DNA from: Desulfobulbaceae bacterium
GTDB lineage: Bacteria; Desulfobacterota; Desulfobulbia; Desulfobulbales; Desulfocapsaceae
Direction of reading: 5' to 3'
NCBI GenBank assembly: GCA_024636345.1
Contig: JAGXHG010000037.1
Coordinates: 1-64,000, forward strand
DNA: 64,000 nt
Numbering within the stretch: the first letter of the stretch is position 1; each line of letters starts with the position of its first letter. The translations under genes were made by a program, and so were the position numbers. Below the pieces are notes generated by a model. The model ran no database searches. It was given only the letters and a program-made list of their open reading frames with translations, and was not told where the DNA came from. Shown here one piece after another: positions 41,705 to 52,800 of this stretch.

Positions 41705-43384
41705 TCAAACCTTAAACTTTTTTACGAGATTTTCGAGTTGGGTGGCCAGCTCGGCCAGACCATGGGCGCTCAACTGAATCTGGCTGCTACCTTCTCCCAC
41801 TTGAGTCGACCGTTGATTAATCCCAGCAATATCACGTGTAATATCGGCAACAACCACCGTGGTTTGTGCTACATTTTCATTGACCTCGGCAATACCCTGA
41901 GACGCCTGAGAGATATTGTTAGCAATTTCGGTAGATGCGGCCGACTGTTCTTCAACGGCCGTAGCAATCCCGTTGATCACATTATGAATTTCGGAAATTA
42001 CTGCAGAATTTTTTTCAATGTCCGTAACCGCCATCGAGGTCGTGATCTGCATCTCGCTGATCTGATTCTTGATATCAACCGTGGCCGACGCAGTCTGACG
42101 GGCCAGTTCCTTGATTTCATTGGCCACCACTGCAAAGCCCTTACCGGCCTCACCGGCCCTTGCAGCTTCAATGGTAGCATTCAAGGCCAGCAGATTGGTC
42201 TGTTCCGATATCTCTGTAATGGCCTCGGTCACCTTGCCAATTTTTATGGCTGATTCACCCAAAACAGCCATTTTCTCGGAGGTGAGTCGGGATTGGTTGA
42301 CAGCTTCTTCAGAAATGGAACGGGCTTTTTCTGCGTTATGGGCAATCTCGTTAATCGTGGACGTCATCTCCTCGGAAGCAGAAGCAACCATATTGACATT
42401 ACACGTTGACTGCTCCATCGCTGCAGCCACCGACTGGACATTAGCACTCATCTCTTCAGTGGCTGCAGCAACCGAACTTGATTTATCCGCCGTATCATGA
42501 GCCGAGGACGATATCTGTCTGGAGGCCGCAGCCAGATCATTCGAAGAGGAGGTGAGCTCATCGACACCGTTGATAATATCTATGATGATAGAGCGAAAAT
42601 TCTCTGTCATTACCTTAAACGAGTTGGCTAACTGTCCAATTTCGTCATTTGAAGAGCATAAAATTTGGATATCAAGCTCTCCTTTAGCTACTTGCGCTGT
42701 CTGCTTGACCAATACGGATGCGGGAATCGTTATTGAACGAGCTATAAACAAAGCTAAAAAGATAGTCAGTGCCATCAGTATACAAAGAGCTATGCCTATC
42801 CCAAACATGATCTTCTGCATCTGAGTATCAACATCATCGATATAGATACCAGTCCCCACAATCCACCCCCAGGACGAATACAACTCAACATACGACATCT
42901 TAGGCACAGCATTGCTGTTGCCCGGCTTCGCCCATGCATATTCGACAAAGCCCTTGCCTTTATCCTTGCAGACCTTGACCATCTCCATGAACAGAAGTTT
43001 ACCGTTAGGGTCCTTGTTCTCACTCAAATCTTTACCATTCATTTCCGGTTTAATAGGATGCATGACCATTTGGGGGGTGAGGTCATTGATCCAGATATAA
43101 TCCTTCTCATTGTAACGAATAGCGGCAATAAGCTCGGCAGCCTGTTTCTGAGCTTCCTCTTTGGTGAGTGTCCCGGCATTGACCTGCTTCTCGTACGATG
43201 CCAACAAACTAATGGCCTCCTGCACCAGGTTGCTGACGTTGGTCTGCTTCTCCTTCATGATCAACTCACGGATAAATGGTATCAGTCCAAACATCGTAGC
43301 CAGTACCAGTACCATCAAGGTCAGAAGTGACAAACTCATGATCTTTGAAAAAATACTCCAGTCCTTATAAGCCTTGATCATCAA
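41705..43384 (-). CDS. Methyl-accepting chemotaxis protein with extracytoplasmic Cache domain
   Basis: [27 protein letters not shown] (Cache), [42 protein letters not shown]. Confidence 0.95.
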   Translation of the reverse strand: MMIKAYKDWSIFSKIMSLSLLTLMVLVLATMFGLIPFIRELIMKEKQTNVSNLVQEAISLLASYEKQVNAGTLTKEEAQKQAAELIAAIRYNEKDYIWINDLTPQMVMHPIKPEMNGKDLSENKDPNGKLLFMEMVKVCKDKGKGFVEYAWAKPGNSNAVPKMSYVELYSSWGWIVGTGIYIDDVDTQMQKIMFGIGIALCILMALTIFLALFIARSITIPASVLVKQTAQVAKGELDIQILCSSNDEIGQLANSFKVMTENFRSIIIDIINGVDELTSSSNDLAAASRQISSSAHDTADKSSSVAAATEEMSANVQSVAAAMEQSTCNVNMVASASEEMTSTINEIAHNAEKARSISEEAVNQSRLTSEKMAVLGESAIKIGKVTEAITEISEQTNLLALNATIEAARAGEAGKGFAVVANEIKELARQTASATVDIKNQISEMQITTSMAVTDIEKNSAVISEIHNVINGIATAVEEQSAASTEIANNISQASQGIAEVNENVAQTTVVVADITRDIAGINQRSTQVGEGSSQIQLSAHGLAELATQLENLVKKFKV

Positions 43385-43608
43385 GCATCCTCATCCTTCC
43401 GTAAGTCAATCCCATGCTAACCGCCTTATTACTGTTGGGCAGAGGATTATTTCAATTAATTTTTCAACATGTTGCATCATTACTGCCCACAAGCAACCTC
43501 ATGACCATAACGGACTTAAGCCACCCTTTCAATCATTATGACAAAAGCCCTTGAAGAATGAGACTGCATCAAGAGTTGCCTTCTCAATCTGTAATTCTTA
43601 ACAATATT

Positions 43609-45525
43609 CTAAAATTTCAAATAAGTATAATCTGCCAGGCAGTTTTCATAGAAATCCACAAGCCTGACCCCTTCACGGGGCTGAATCCTGCCCTGATGAA
43701 CCTGCTGATCAATCTCTTTTTTGAGAGTTCTGGCCATAAGCTCCGGATTGTACTGCATGGTGGTCAATACCTGTTGAGCAGAGGTCCCTTTGATCATTTC
43801 TTCAATATAAAAATCATTGGGATCATCATCATCACAGTAGATATGCACCTCATTGAGCCGGCCAAAGAGATTATGCATATCGCCCATCACGTCCTGATAA
43901 GCTCCGGTGAGAAAGAGGCCTATATAATATTCTTCTTCCGGCTTGAGCGTGTGCAGAAGCAGGGTCTTTTCAACACCGGTCTTGGCTATGAAATGATCAA
44001 TTTTGCCATCGGAATCACAGGTAATATCCACCAGGGAGCATCTCACATCCGGCCGTTCATCGAGGCGCATCACCGGCATAATGGGCAGGAGCTGATTAAT
44101 GGCCCAGCTATCGGCTGCCGACTGAAAAATAGAAAAATTACAGAGATACTGACTGGCCTGCAGTTCTCCCAGACGCTGCAGTTCTTCGGGGATAAACGAT
44201 TGGACTTCGACAATTTTCTGGATGCGGGCAAGAGTGTTCCAGAACAAGGTCTCAATCTTGGCCCGCTCACCAATGGAGATAACCCCGAAGCGGAAAGCGC
44301 TGATGGCGTTATCCTTACACTGCTGGATATCGTTGAATATCCCCTGGAAATTGTTTTCATTCAGGTCATAGGCGGATTCACGCATAACGGAGACCAGATT
44401 ATGTTCTCCCGGCTCCCGCTCGGTATTGAGTCCACTTCTGGTCTGATGAATATTATCAATCACATTGGTGATCACACACGAGTGATGGGCAGTCACATAG
44501 CGGCCGCTCTCGCTGACTATATTGGGATGGGCAATACCTGCCTGGTCACAGATATACTGGAGGCCATCAATGATATCAAAGGCATACTCCTCCAGGCTGT
44601 AATTCCGTGACGATTCACTGGCTGAACGGGAGCCGTCATAATCAATACCAAGACCGCCACCGACATCGAAATATTCAAGAGAAAGCCCCAAGGCAACCAG
44701 GTCAACAAAGATGCGGCCGGCCTCGGTGATAGCCTCCTTGATAAAACGGATATCCGGGATCTGGCTGCCCACATGGAAGTGCAGGAGCTTCAGGCAATGG
44801 TCGATGCCATGCTGCCTGAGCAGCGCCACCCCGCTCAAAATCTCGCTGCAGGTGAGCCCGAACTTACCCTTTTCCCCGCTGGCCCCGGCCCATCGACCAC
44901 TTCCATGGGCGGCCAGCTTGGCACGAAAGCCGATCAACGGATCAACACCCAACTCCTTGGCTATCCGAATAATCAGGGCAATCTCCGAAAATCGCTCCAC
45001 AACGATGATGATCTTCCGATCCAGCCGGCGACCCAGCAGGGCCAAACGGATAAAGTCCTCATCCTTGTAGCCGTTAAGTATAGTCAAGGCGTTTCTGTTA
45101 TCATTCAGAGCAAGGGCGGCCAGCAGTTCCGGTTTAGAGCCGGCTTCCAGCCCGTAATCAAATGGCTGGCCAGCCTCAACGATCTCTTCGACCACCTCCC
45201 GCATCTGATTGACCTTGACCGGATAGACCCCTAAGAATTGCCCCTGATATTCACATTCTTCGATTACTGCTCTGAAGGTGGTATTGAGGAGGCGCACCTG
45301 GGAGCGAAGGATATCATGGAAGCGGAGGACAGCGGGAAAGGAGATATTCAGATTCTTGATCTCCTCAATGACCTCAAGAAAGTCAATGGTAGGACCATCT
45401 TCCCGCTTTTCCGGCAGGACGCAGAGGTGCCCTTTGCTGTTGACTGAAAAATAGCCGTTCCCCCAATGCCTGACATGATAGCGATCACTATTCTCTTCGG
45501 CTATCCTGACAGGATCATCGTTCAT
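43609..45525 (-). CDS. speA: Biosynthetic arginine decarboxylase
   Basis: YPVKVNQMREVVEEIVEAGQPFDYGLEAGSKPELLAAL, FDVGGGLGIDYDGS; start taken as MNDDPVRIAEENSDRYHVRHWGNGYF. Confidence 0.95.
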   Translation of the reverse strand: MNDDPVRIAEENSDRYHVRHWGNGYFSVNSKGHLCVLPEKREDGPTIDFLEVIEEIKNLNISFPAVLRFHDILRSQVRLLNTTFRAVIEECEYQGQFLGVYPVKVNQMREVVEEIVEAGQPFDYGLEAGSKPELLAALALNDNRNALTILNGYKDEDFIRLALLGRRLDRKIIIVVERFSEIALIIRIAKELGVDPLIGFRAKLAAHGSGRWAGASGEKGKFGLTCSEILSGVALLRQHGIDHCLKLLHFHVGSQIPDIRFIKEAITEAGRIFVDLVALGLSLEYFDVGGGLGIDYDGSRSASESSRNYSLEEYAFDIIDGLQYICDQAGIAHPNIVSESGRYVTAHHSCVITNVIDNIHQTRSGLNTEREPGEHNLVSVMRESAYDLNENNFQGIFNDIQQCKDNAISAFRFGVISIGERAKIETLFWNTLARIQKIVEVQSFIPEELQRLGELQASQYLCNFSIFQSAADSWAINQLLPIMPVMRLDERPDVRCSLVDITCDSDGKIDHFIAKTGVEKTLLLHTLKPEEEYYIGLFLTGAYQDVMGDMHNLFGRLNEVHIYCDDDDPNDFYIEEMIKGTSAQQVLTTMQYNPELMARTLKKEIDQQVHQGRIQPREGVRLVDFYENCLADYTYLKF

Positions 45526-46429
45526 TTTTACCCTCCCGATGAAAAGCAAGGATCAGCTCCCTGACCACCTTAGTGGCAAAGACATCACTGTTGCCGCTGG
45601 CATCCACCGGCGGTGACAACTCCACCACATCAGCCGCCACCATATTTTTATGGCGCAATGCCTGGATGATTCTGACAAAGGAGAAGAAATCCTGACCGCC
45701 AGGTTCCGGAGTTCCGGTTCCCGGAAGAAAGGCGGGATCAAAGTAATCAAGATCGAGGGTAAGGTAAATGGGTCGGCTTGCTGGCAGCCCTTCGATGAAG
45801 GCAACAAAGGCATCAAGGCTCGGCGCCAGGGTGTGATTTTCTCGCATCCAGGCATATTCGTCCTTGGTGCCGGAACGAATACCGAACTGCAGCAGTTGAT
45901 GGCCGGGACCAAAATGATCCAGACACCTCCTGATGATCGAGGCATGGGAATAATGGTAACCTTGATATTCATTCCGCAGATCGGCATGGGCGTCGAGATG
46001 CAGCAGCACCAGATCGGGAAAGGCCTGCAGGTAACGGGCAACAAAGGAATAAGAAATAGAATGTTCTCCGCCCAGGGTCAGGAATTTAATTCCCGCCTCA
46101 GCAAAATCAAGGTCCCCGGCAAGCTCAAGGAACCGTTCATGAGTTGCCAGATAATCCTGATGGGCATCACCACTCTGCTGGACGATGAGATTTCCCAGAT
46201 CGTAAAAGGGGGCTGTCTCTTCCAGATCAAGATCCAGGTATGGCGAATAACTTTCAATATCCGAAGCCACCAACCGGATGGCATCCGGAGCAATGGCCGT
46301 TCCCTTGCGAAAACAAGCGGTACCGTCAAAACCGAATCCGATCATGTTCAGACTGTGTGGTTGCGGCCTGCTAGCAGGTCTGGCAGTTCGATAGAGACAC
46401 TTGGGTGGATGCAATAAAGTTTCAGTCAT
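45515..46429 (-). CDS. speB: Agmatinase
   Basis: FLTLGGEHSISYSFVARYL, LLHLDAHADLRNEYQG, LTLDLDYFDPAFLPGTGTPEPGG. Confidence 0.95.
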   Translation of the reverse strand: MTETLLHPPKCLYRTARPASRPQPHSLNMIGFGFDGTACFRKGTAIAPDAIRLVASDIESYSPYLDLDLEETAPFYDLGNLIVQQSGDAHQDYLATHERFLELAGDLDFAEAGIKFLTLGGEHSISYSFVARYLQAFPDLVLLHLDAHADLRNEYQGYHYSHASIIRRCLDHFGPGHQLLQFGIRSGTKDEYAWMRENHTLAPSLDAFVAFIEGLPASRPIYLTLDLDYFDPAFLPGTGTPEPGGQDFFSFVRIIQALRHKNMVAADVVELSPPVDASGNSDVFATKVVRELILAFHREGKNER

Positions 46430-46575
46430 TGGACACCTCGTATTGGTTTATTTGAAAAAACGGGACAAAAAAAGGAGTATATTCTTCCCACATCCGTTCC
46501 AATGCCAGTATGTCGTCACAGCTCTTTTCGTCCTTTTCTTTTCCCAACCGGGCAGTCTCGCTCACCCACCCAAGC

Positions 46576-47757
46576 TTACGGAGTCCTGGTTTCAATGGGA
46601 ATATAATGCTGCAAAGAAGGTCCAACATACTTGGCACTGGGACGAATCAGGCGGTTATTGCGCCATTGTTCCAGAATATGGGCGGTCCAGCCCACCGCCC
46701 GACTCATGGCAAAGATAGGGGTAAACAGCTCCGTTGGGATCCCCATGGCCCGATAGAGGGTGCCGGTATAAAAATCAACATTGGGGAAGACCTTAGAGTT
46801 TGCCAGCATGGTCTTTTCCACCACTTGGGCAATCTCATAGAAACGGGTATCTCCTGCCTTGCGAGTAATCTGCTCGGCATATTCTCGCATAATTCCGACC
46901 CGGGGATCTTCACATTTATAGACCCTATGTCCAAAGCCAGGAATTTTACCCTTGGCAGCCAGACGATCCAGAATCCACGACTCCGCCTTCTCCGGCGCGC
47001 CGATGGCCTCAAACATCTCCATCACATCGGCATTGGCCCCTCCGTGCAGCGGTCCTTTCAAGGCCCCTATGGCACTGGTCACAGCCGAATAGATATCAGA
47101 CATGGTGGCGGCGGTAACCCGGGCGGCAAAGGTCGAGGCATTCAATTCATGATCAGCATGGAGAATCAGGGCCACATCAAGGGCGCGGACAATCTCGGGG
47201 TCTGGCTCTTGTCCCTGCAGGGTATAAAGAAAATTATAGGCAATGCCATGATTGGGAATAGGGGCGATGGGTTCCTGACCGTGTTTGAGACGCTGGTGAG
47301 CGGCTATGATCAGTGGAATGCGTTCCGTCAAGCGCTGGGCCTTGCGCAACGAGGCATCCAGGCGGGTGTTGCCGCTGTCTGGATCCCAATGGCCAAGTGA
47401 GGAGACCGCCGTGCGCAGGACCTCCATGGATGTGGCAGCATTGGGAAACATGCGAAGGATCATGGTGGTCTCAACCGGCAGCATCATACCGCCGGTGAAG
47501 CCATCAAGAAAGGCCTGGAACTCCGTAAGCCCGGGCAACCTACCGTACCAGAGCAAATATGCCACTTCTTCAAAGGTGGAGTTGCGGGCCAGATCAAGGG
47601 CATCATAGCCACGATAGATCAGACGCCCTTCCTGACCGTCAATAAAACAGATCGCTGAATTACAGGCGACGACATCGGCCAGACCTTGTTCTTTCTCTTT
47701 ACTGGCTGCTTTCTGGCAAGAAGGTGTTGTCATGGAGTTACTCCTGATCAAAGGCAT
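46576..47757 (-). CDS. Citrate synthase
   Basis: FIDGQEGRLIYRGYDALDLA, LHADHELNASTFAARV, GPLHGGANADVMEMF, GFGHRVYKCEDPR. Confidence 0.96.
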   Translation of the reverse strand: MPLIRSNSMTTPSCQKAASKEKEQGLADVVACNSAICFIDGQEGRLIYRGYDALDLARNSTFEEVAYLLWYGRLPGLTEFQAFLDGFTGGMMLPVETTMILRMFPNAATSMEVLRTAVSSLGHWDPDSGNTRLDASLRKAQRLTERIPLIIAAHQRLKHGQEPIAPIPNHGIAYNFLYTLQGQEPDPEIVRALDVALILHADHELNASTFAARVTAATMSDIYSAVTSAIGALKGPLHGGANADVMEMFEAIGAPEKAESWILDRLAAKGKIPGFGHRVYKCEDPRVGIMREYAEQITRKAGDTRFYEIAQVVEKTMLANSKVFPNVDFYTGTLYRAMGIPTELFTPIFAMSRAVGWTAHILEQWRNNRLIRPSAKYVGPSLQHYIPIETRTP

Positions 47758-47860
47758 AGTATCATAGTATAATTATCGTGAAGAGCAAATGAGCTCTGAT
47801 CTCAAGAAGACCATAAGTAATGTAGCAGGAAAATGGGGGGAACGGAATAAAAAGTTTAAG

Positions 47861-47912
47861 ACTTGTTACAGAATAGCTACTACCTTTCTAACCGTTCTGT
47901 TACGGCTCCTTA
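47861..47912. repeat. Intergenic palindromic repeat, diverged copy C
   Basis: CTTGTTACAGAATAG ... CCGTTCTGTTACGGCtcctta. Confidence 0.4.
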
Positions 47913-48266
47913 TACCTATCTTAGACTCATCCAAGTACTGTTATTTCACGTCAAGGACTTAGAGAGTTCTCACATTTCCACCATCTGCGTGAGCACCTTG
48001 GTATTGACGACCCAGGTCAATCGCGGGCAGGGGCCGAAAAAGAACCCCATCTGGACACGTCAACAGAGCTCCACCTATTATAGATGCAGCCAGCGAATCA
48101 CTCGAAAATTACATTTTTTTATCGTTTTTCAAGATAAATTACGATAGGTAGAGAGGAAAGAACTGCTCTGGACGTGCTTCCATCCGTTCCCCCGGTACTC
48201 TGAGACAACTGACCGATAATCCAGCAAGCCTTTGTAAATAATAGAGACCTTCTTTCAGGAAAAAAC

Positions 48267-49064
48267 ATGCGCCCCATCCCCATTGTCATTGCTGCTTTTG
48301 GCACCACCGCAAAGGCTCGATCCAGTTATGATCTTCTGGACGCCCGGGTCAGAGAGCGCTTCCCCGACCATGAGATTTTCTGGGCCTGGTCATCACGGAT
48401 AATCAAAGAGAAGGCCACAGACCAGCAGCAAGATACGATTTCCAGTCCCCATGAGGTACTGGAATTATTATCGCGCCAACACTATTCGTGGGCAGTCGTT
48501 CAATCACTCCACCTGCTTGGTGGGCATGAATTCATCCGCCTGGTGGAAGAGACGAAAAAAAGTCCCCTCCGCACCTCAATCGGCCTCCCCCTGCTCAGTT
48601 CTCCGTCAGACTACCAGGATCTCTGCCTCAGTCTCGCCCCCCTGATCAACGCTCATCCCGACCAGGCCATCCTTCTGGTGGGACATGGTACCGATCATCC
48701 TGCCTGGTGCGCCTACCCGGCCCTCCAATATTTCATGCGCAGGCACTTTGGGCCCAGGCTCTTTGTCGGAGTGATTGAAGAATGTGTCCCCTCAAGCAAG
48801 GAGGTCATTGCCGACCTCACTGCTGCCGGTTACAAAAAAGTCTGTATCATCCCGCTGCTGCTGGTGGCAGGGATGCATTTTCACCGGGATCTGACTGGGG
48901 GGAATAAAGATGCATGGATGAAACTCCTGGCCTTGGCGGATATCAAAGTGGAAATTATTGAACAAGGGATTGGCACCTTGCCGGCGATCGGTGATATGTT
49001 CTGCCGGCATATAGATGACGCCCTGACGATCATCCCTGGAGGGAACAGACAAGAAGAAAAATAA
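48267..49064 (+). CDS. cbiK: Sirohydrochlorin cobaltochelatase CbiK-like
   Basis: PIVIAAFGTTAKARSSYDLLDARVRERFPDHEIFWAWSS, VGHGTDHPAW, PLLLVAGMHFHRDLTG. Confidence 0.92.
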   Translation: MRPIPIVIAAFGTTAKARSSYDLLDARVRERFPDHEIFWAWSSRIIKEKATDQQQDTISSPHEVLELLSRQHYSWAVVQSLHLLGGHEFIRLVEETKKSPLRTSIGLPLLSSPSDYQDLCLSLAPLINAHPDQAILLVGHGTDHPAWCAYPALQYFMRRHFGPRLFVGVIEECVPSSKEVIADLTAAGYKKVCIIPLLLVAGMHFHRDLTGGNKDAWMKLLALADIKVEIIEQGIGTLPAIGDMFCRHIDDALTIIPGGNRQEEK

Positions 49065-49322
49065 GTTCATCTCGTAACAGTCCCTCCCACGGCCAATCCG
49101 GTGCGACAAATCAAAAAAATTCTCAAGTATCCCCTTAACGACTCGCAGTGTTTTCGGCTCCTATGTCAGTTGCTGTCTGATATTTTTTGAAAAACAGATA
49201 CCACATAAAATGATTCGTCATTCACTTGACAAACAAATTTGCCTATAGTAATAAAGCAAAATCATTTTTTGCTTTAGAAACGGTGAAAACCAATTAACAA
49301 TATTTTTCGTAAGGAGGGTAAC

Positions 49323-49640
49323 ATGCCTACATTAGAACACAACGGATCCAGCTTTGAAGTAGATGAAGATGGCTTCCTGCTCAATGCCAAAGAATTCAAT
49401 GAGAATTGGGTTGACTATGTAAAAGGCGTTGAAGGTATTGGCGACATGACCGATGAGCATAAGAAAGTAATTGATGCTCTTCAGGAATACTACAAGAAAA
49501 ATGGTATTGCTCCAATGGTGCGTATTCTTTCCAAGACCACTGGCTTTCCATTGAAAAGAATTTATGAGTTGTTCCCTTCCGGCCCTGGTAAAGGTGCTTG
49601 TAAGATGGCTGGTCTGCCAAAACCAACCGGTTGCGTATAA
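49323..49640 (+). CDS. dsrC: DsrC/TusE-family sulfur-relay protein
   Basis: FNENWVDYVKGVEGIGDMTDEHKKVIDALQEYYKKNGIAPMVRILSKTTGF; C-terminal Cys pair GACKMAGLPKPTGCV. Confidence 0.97.
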   Translation: MPTLEHNGSSFEVDEDGFLLNAKEFNENWVDYVKGVEGIGDMTDEHKKVIDALQEYYKKNGIAPMVRILSKTTGFPLKRIYELFPSGPGKGACKMAGLPKPTGCV

Positions 49641-49667
49641 TCTAACCAGTTGATTTATTAGCCGCTT

Positions 49668-49705
49668 AAAGGGGAGATGCCGTTCAGGTATCTCCCCTTT
49701 TTTTT
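49668..49705 (+). terminator. Rho-independent terminator of dsrC
   Basis: AAAGGGGAGATgCCGTTCAGGTATCTCCCC followed by T8. Confidence 0.93.
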
Positions 49706-49867
49706 GAAAAATGCCAACGCCCCTTTCCGCAATCCAATCTAACCAATATGACATGATACCAGCCTGGCACCCATGATTGTGCCTTGCAAAAGAAGTTCGT
49801 TTGTGTAGATAATGAGAAACTTGAGAAGCATTGCTTCATTTGTCATCATCTTCAGGAGAAACAATTC

Positions 49868-52800
49868 ATGAACTTCTGCGCCAGAATCATCTTCCTCTTT
49901 ATTCTCACCTGGTTCTCCCCTGATATTTCTCAAGCAGCAGATCCTGCCAAGATACCTCCCCCATTAGCCCCCTGGGTTGACTGGGTTCTTCAGGGACATG
50001 AAGAGGAACTGCTTTGCCCTCCTTCCTACAATGATTCCTCCGTTCTCCTTTGCGAATGGCCGTCACAACTTGATATCAAGGTGACGGAACAAGAGGGCTC
50101 TTTCCGGCAGCAATGGCTGATCCAGCATGAACGCTGGTTGCAGCTTCCAGGAGATGCAGAGCATTGGCCGATCAATGTCAAGGTGAACGATCAGCCAGCC
50201 CTGGTCATGAACAGGGAAGGCGTCCCCAAAATACTGGTCAAGAGCGGCAGCTATGAAATCAGCGGACACTTTCAGTGGTCAAGGCTTCCTGAATATCTAA
50301 TCATCCCGGCCCATACCGGCCTCATATCCCTGATTCTGAAAGATCGGTTCATTGATTTTCCCACTTTTGACAGCGACAATCGACTTTGGCTGCAGACCTC
50401 AAGAGAAAAGACCGAAAAAATTGAAAACAGCCTGACCCTGCAAACCTTCCGGCTCATTGATGACACTATTCCTTCAAAGATGGCAACCCTGCTCAAACTG
50501 GATATCGGTGGGGCCGCCAGAGAAGTGGTACTCGGGCCGGCCTTTGTTACCGGACAGACCATCCCCCTCTCTCTGAGCGGCGACCTGCCGGCACGACTTG
50601 AACCTGACGGCAGGATACGGGTTCAGGTCCGGCCTGGACAATGGACCATAAAACTCAGTACCCGGCAGGTTGGCCCGATAACGGCATACCAGTGGGCTCG
50701 GCCTGACGACCAGTTCTGGCCCTCTGAAGAGATCATCTCCTTCCAAGCCCATCCAGATCTGCGCACTGTCGAAATTAAAGGGGCTTTACCTGTTGATCCC
50801 CTGCTGACCTCAATGCCTGAAGAATGGCGCACCTTCCCCGCATACCGAATACTTGCCGGTGACACCCTGCAGTTCAAGGAGACACGGCGCGGCTCTCCGC
50901 AACCTCCTCCTGATCAATTGAGCCTGCAACGCAATCTCTGGCTGCGCTTTGACGGCTCCGGCTACACCTTTCAGGACATAATCAGCGGCCAGAAGAATAA
51001 TGGTTGGCGGCTGGAGATGGTTCCTCCCATAGAGCTTGGCCGGGTGATGGTCAATAATCGGGAACAGTTCATCACCAAACGTGCAGGGAGTGAAAAGGCA
51101 GGGGTTGAAGTTCGGGAAGGACAGTTGCAACTCACGGCTGACAGCACTTATTCCGGCCGGATCTCCAGCCTGCCGGCAACGGGATGGGATCATGATTTTC
51201 AGAAAGTAAATGCCACTCTCCACCTGCCACCAGGCTGGAAACTCCTCAATGCCACAGGTATCGACTCTATTGCCGACACCTGGATTGAGCGCTGGAGCCT
51301 GCTCGATTTTTTTCTGGTCATCATCTTTACCCTGACCGTAGCCAGACTCTATGCTCGACCAACCTTGACCGTCATCGCCTTCCTTTCCTATGTACTCAGC
51401 TATCACGAATCAGGGGCGCCTCGATGGGTGTGGCTGGCTATCCTGGTGGGTGTGGCCCTGCTCCGTCACCTGCCGGCAGGAAAATTCCGACAAATCATCA
51501 AGGGCTATCAGACCTTCACCCTTCTTACCCTGATGGTCATTGCCATCCCCTTTACCATCAATCAGTTACGGGTAGGGATTTATCCGCAACTGGAAAAGCC
51601 CTGGCAATCCATGACCACTTTCACGGAACGAAAAGCAGCACCACAGGCTCCCCCAGCTCAAACGGTTAAAGGGTTGGCTCCGAACGCAGTACTCATGGAG
51701 TCAGCCATGGATGCAGTGTCGCAGCCGGCAGAAATGGCCAGAGGCGCCATGGACAAAGCGAACAGGCTCATGAGCAAATCCGCTGTCCCCATTTCTCCCT
51801 ACCAGAGTCAAGTCCCGCAATATGACCCGAAGATGATCCAGCAGACCGGGCCGGGACTTCCGGCGTGGCAGTGGAATGCGATTCCCATGAACTGGTCAGG
51901 CCCGGTGCAGCGTGATCAACACATAACCTTTACCCTTATCGGGCCAAAGACCAATCTGGTTCTTGCCTTTGCCCGTGTTCTCTTAATGTCCCTGCTGGCC
52001 CTGGGCCTGTTAAACATCAGCTGGCACCCGGGCCGGGGTTGGCGACTGCCGGACTGGAAGACCTATTTTATTCTTCCGTTTCTCTTAGGATTCCTGTATG
52101 GCGCAGCCCCTGCCCGGGCCGGTGAAATTCCATCGCCAGAACTGTTTGAACAACTCCGCACCCGTCTCCTGGAAAAAGCGGATTGTTTTCCCGACTGTGC
52201 CGATATCAGCAATATGGCCGTTACCTTAAGCCCGGAGACCCTCATCCTGACCATGCAGGTGGACAGCCAGCTTGACGGGGCCATTCCCCTTCCCGGCCAT
52301 GCCAATCACTGGCTGCCGCAACAGGTCTTTGTCGATGATACGCCCGCAACCGCTCTGTTCAGGGCAGAGCAGCAAGTCTGGGTCCTGGTGCCAGAAGGCA
52401 AGCATCAGATCCGGCTGCAGGGCAAAATCCCCAGTCAGAACACCATCCAGCTTCCACTGCCCCTGCGCCCTCATCATATCACCACCGATATCCAGGGTTG
52501 GATTGTGGAAGGAATCCATGAAGGGATCGCCGACAATCAGCTCCAGTTCAAACGGGTGGTTAATAAAGAGGAGAGCTCCACCCAGATCCTGGAGAGCGGG
52601 ATCCTGCCGCCATTTGTCCTCATTGAGCGCACGCTGATGCTCGGCCTGACCTGGAAGGTTGAAACCAGGATCATCCGCACGAGCCCAAGCGGTTCGGCCA
52701 TTGTTCTGGGTATCCCCCTGCTTCCTGGAGAATCCGTGCTCACCGAAGGCGTCCGGGTGCAGGAAGGGCTGGCAAAGATTACGCTCGACGCCGAGGACAG

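Noticed and set aside
43558-44610. 350-aa plus-strand ORF antisense to speA
   Set aside because: Shadow ORF; the minus strand encodes clear arginine decarboxylase.
46510-47400. 296-aa plus-strand ORF antisense to citrate synthase
   Set aside because: Shadow ORF; composition is the reverse-complement artefact of a conserved gene.
47863-48147. 94-aa plus-strand ORF upstream of cbiK
   Set aside because: Spans the palindromic repeat, biased composition, no domain.
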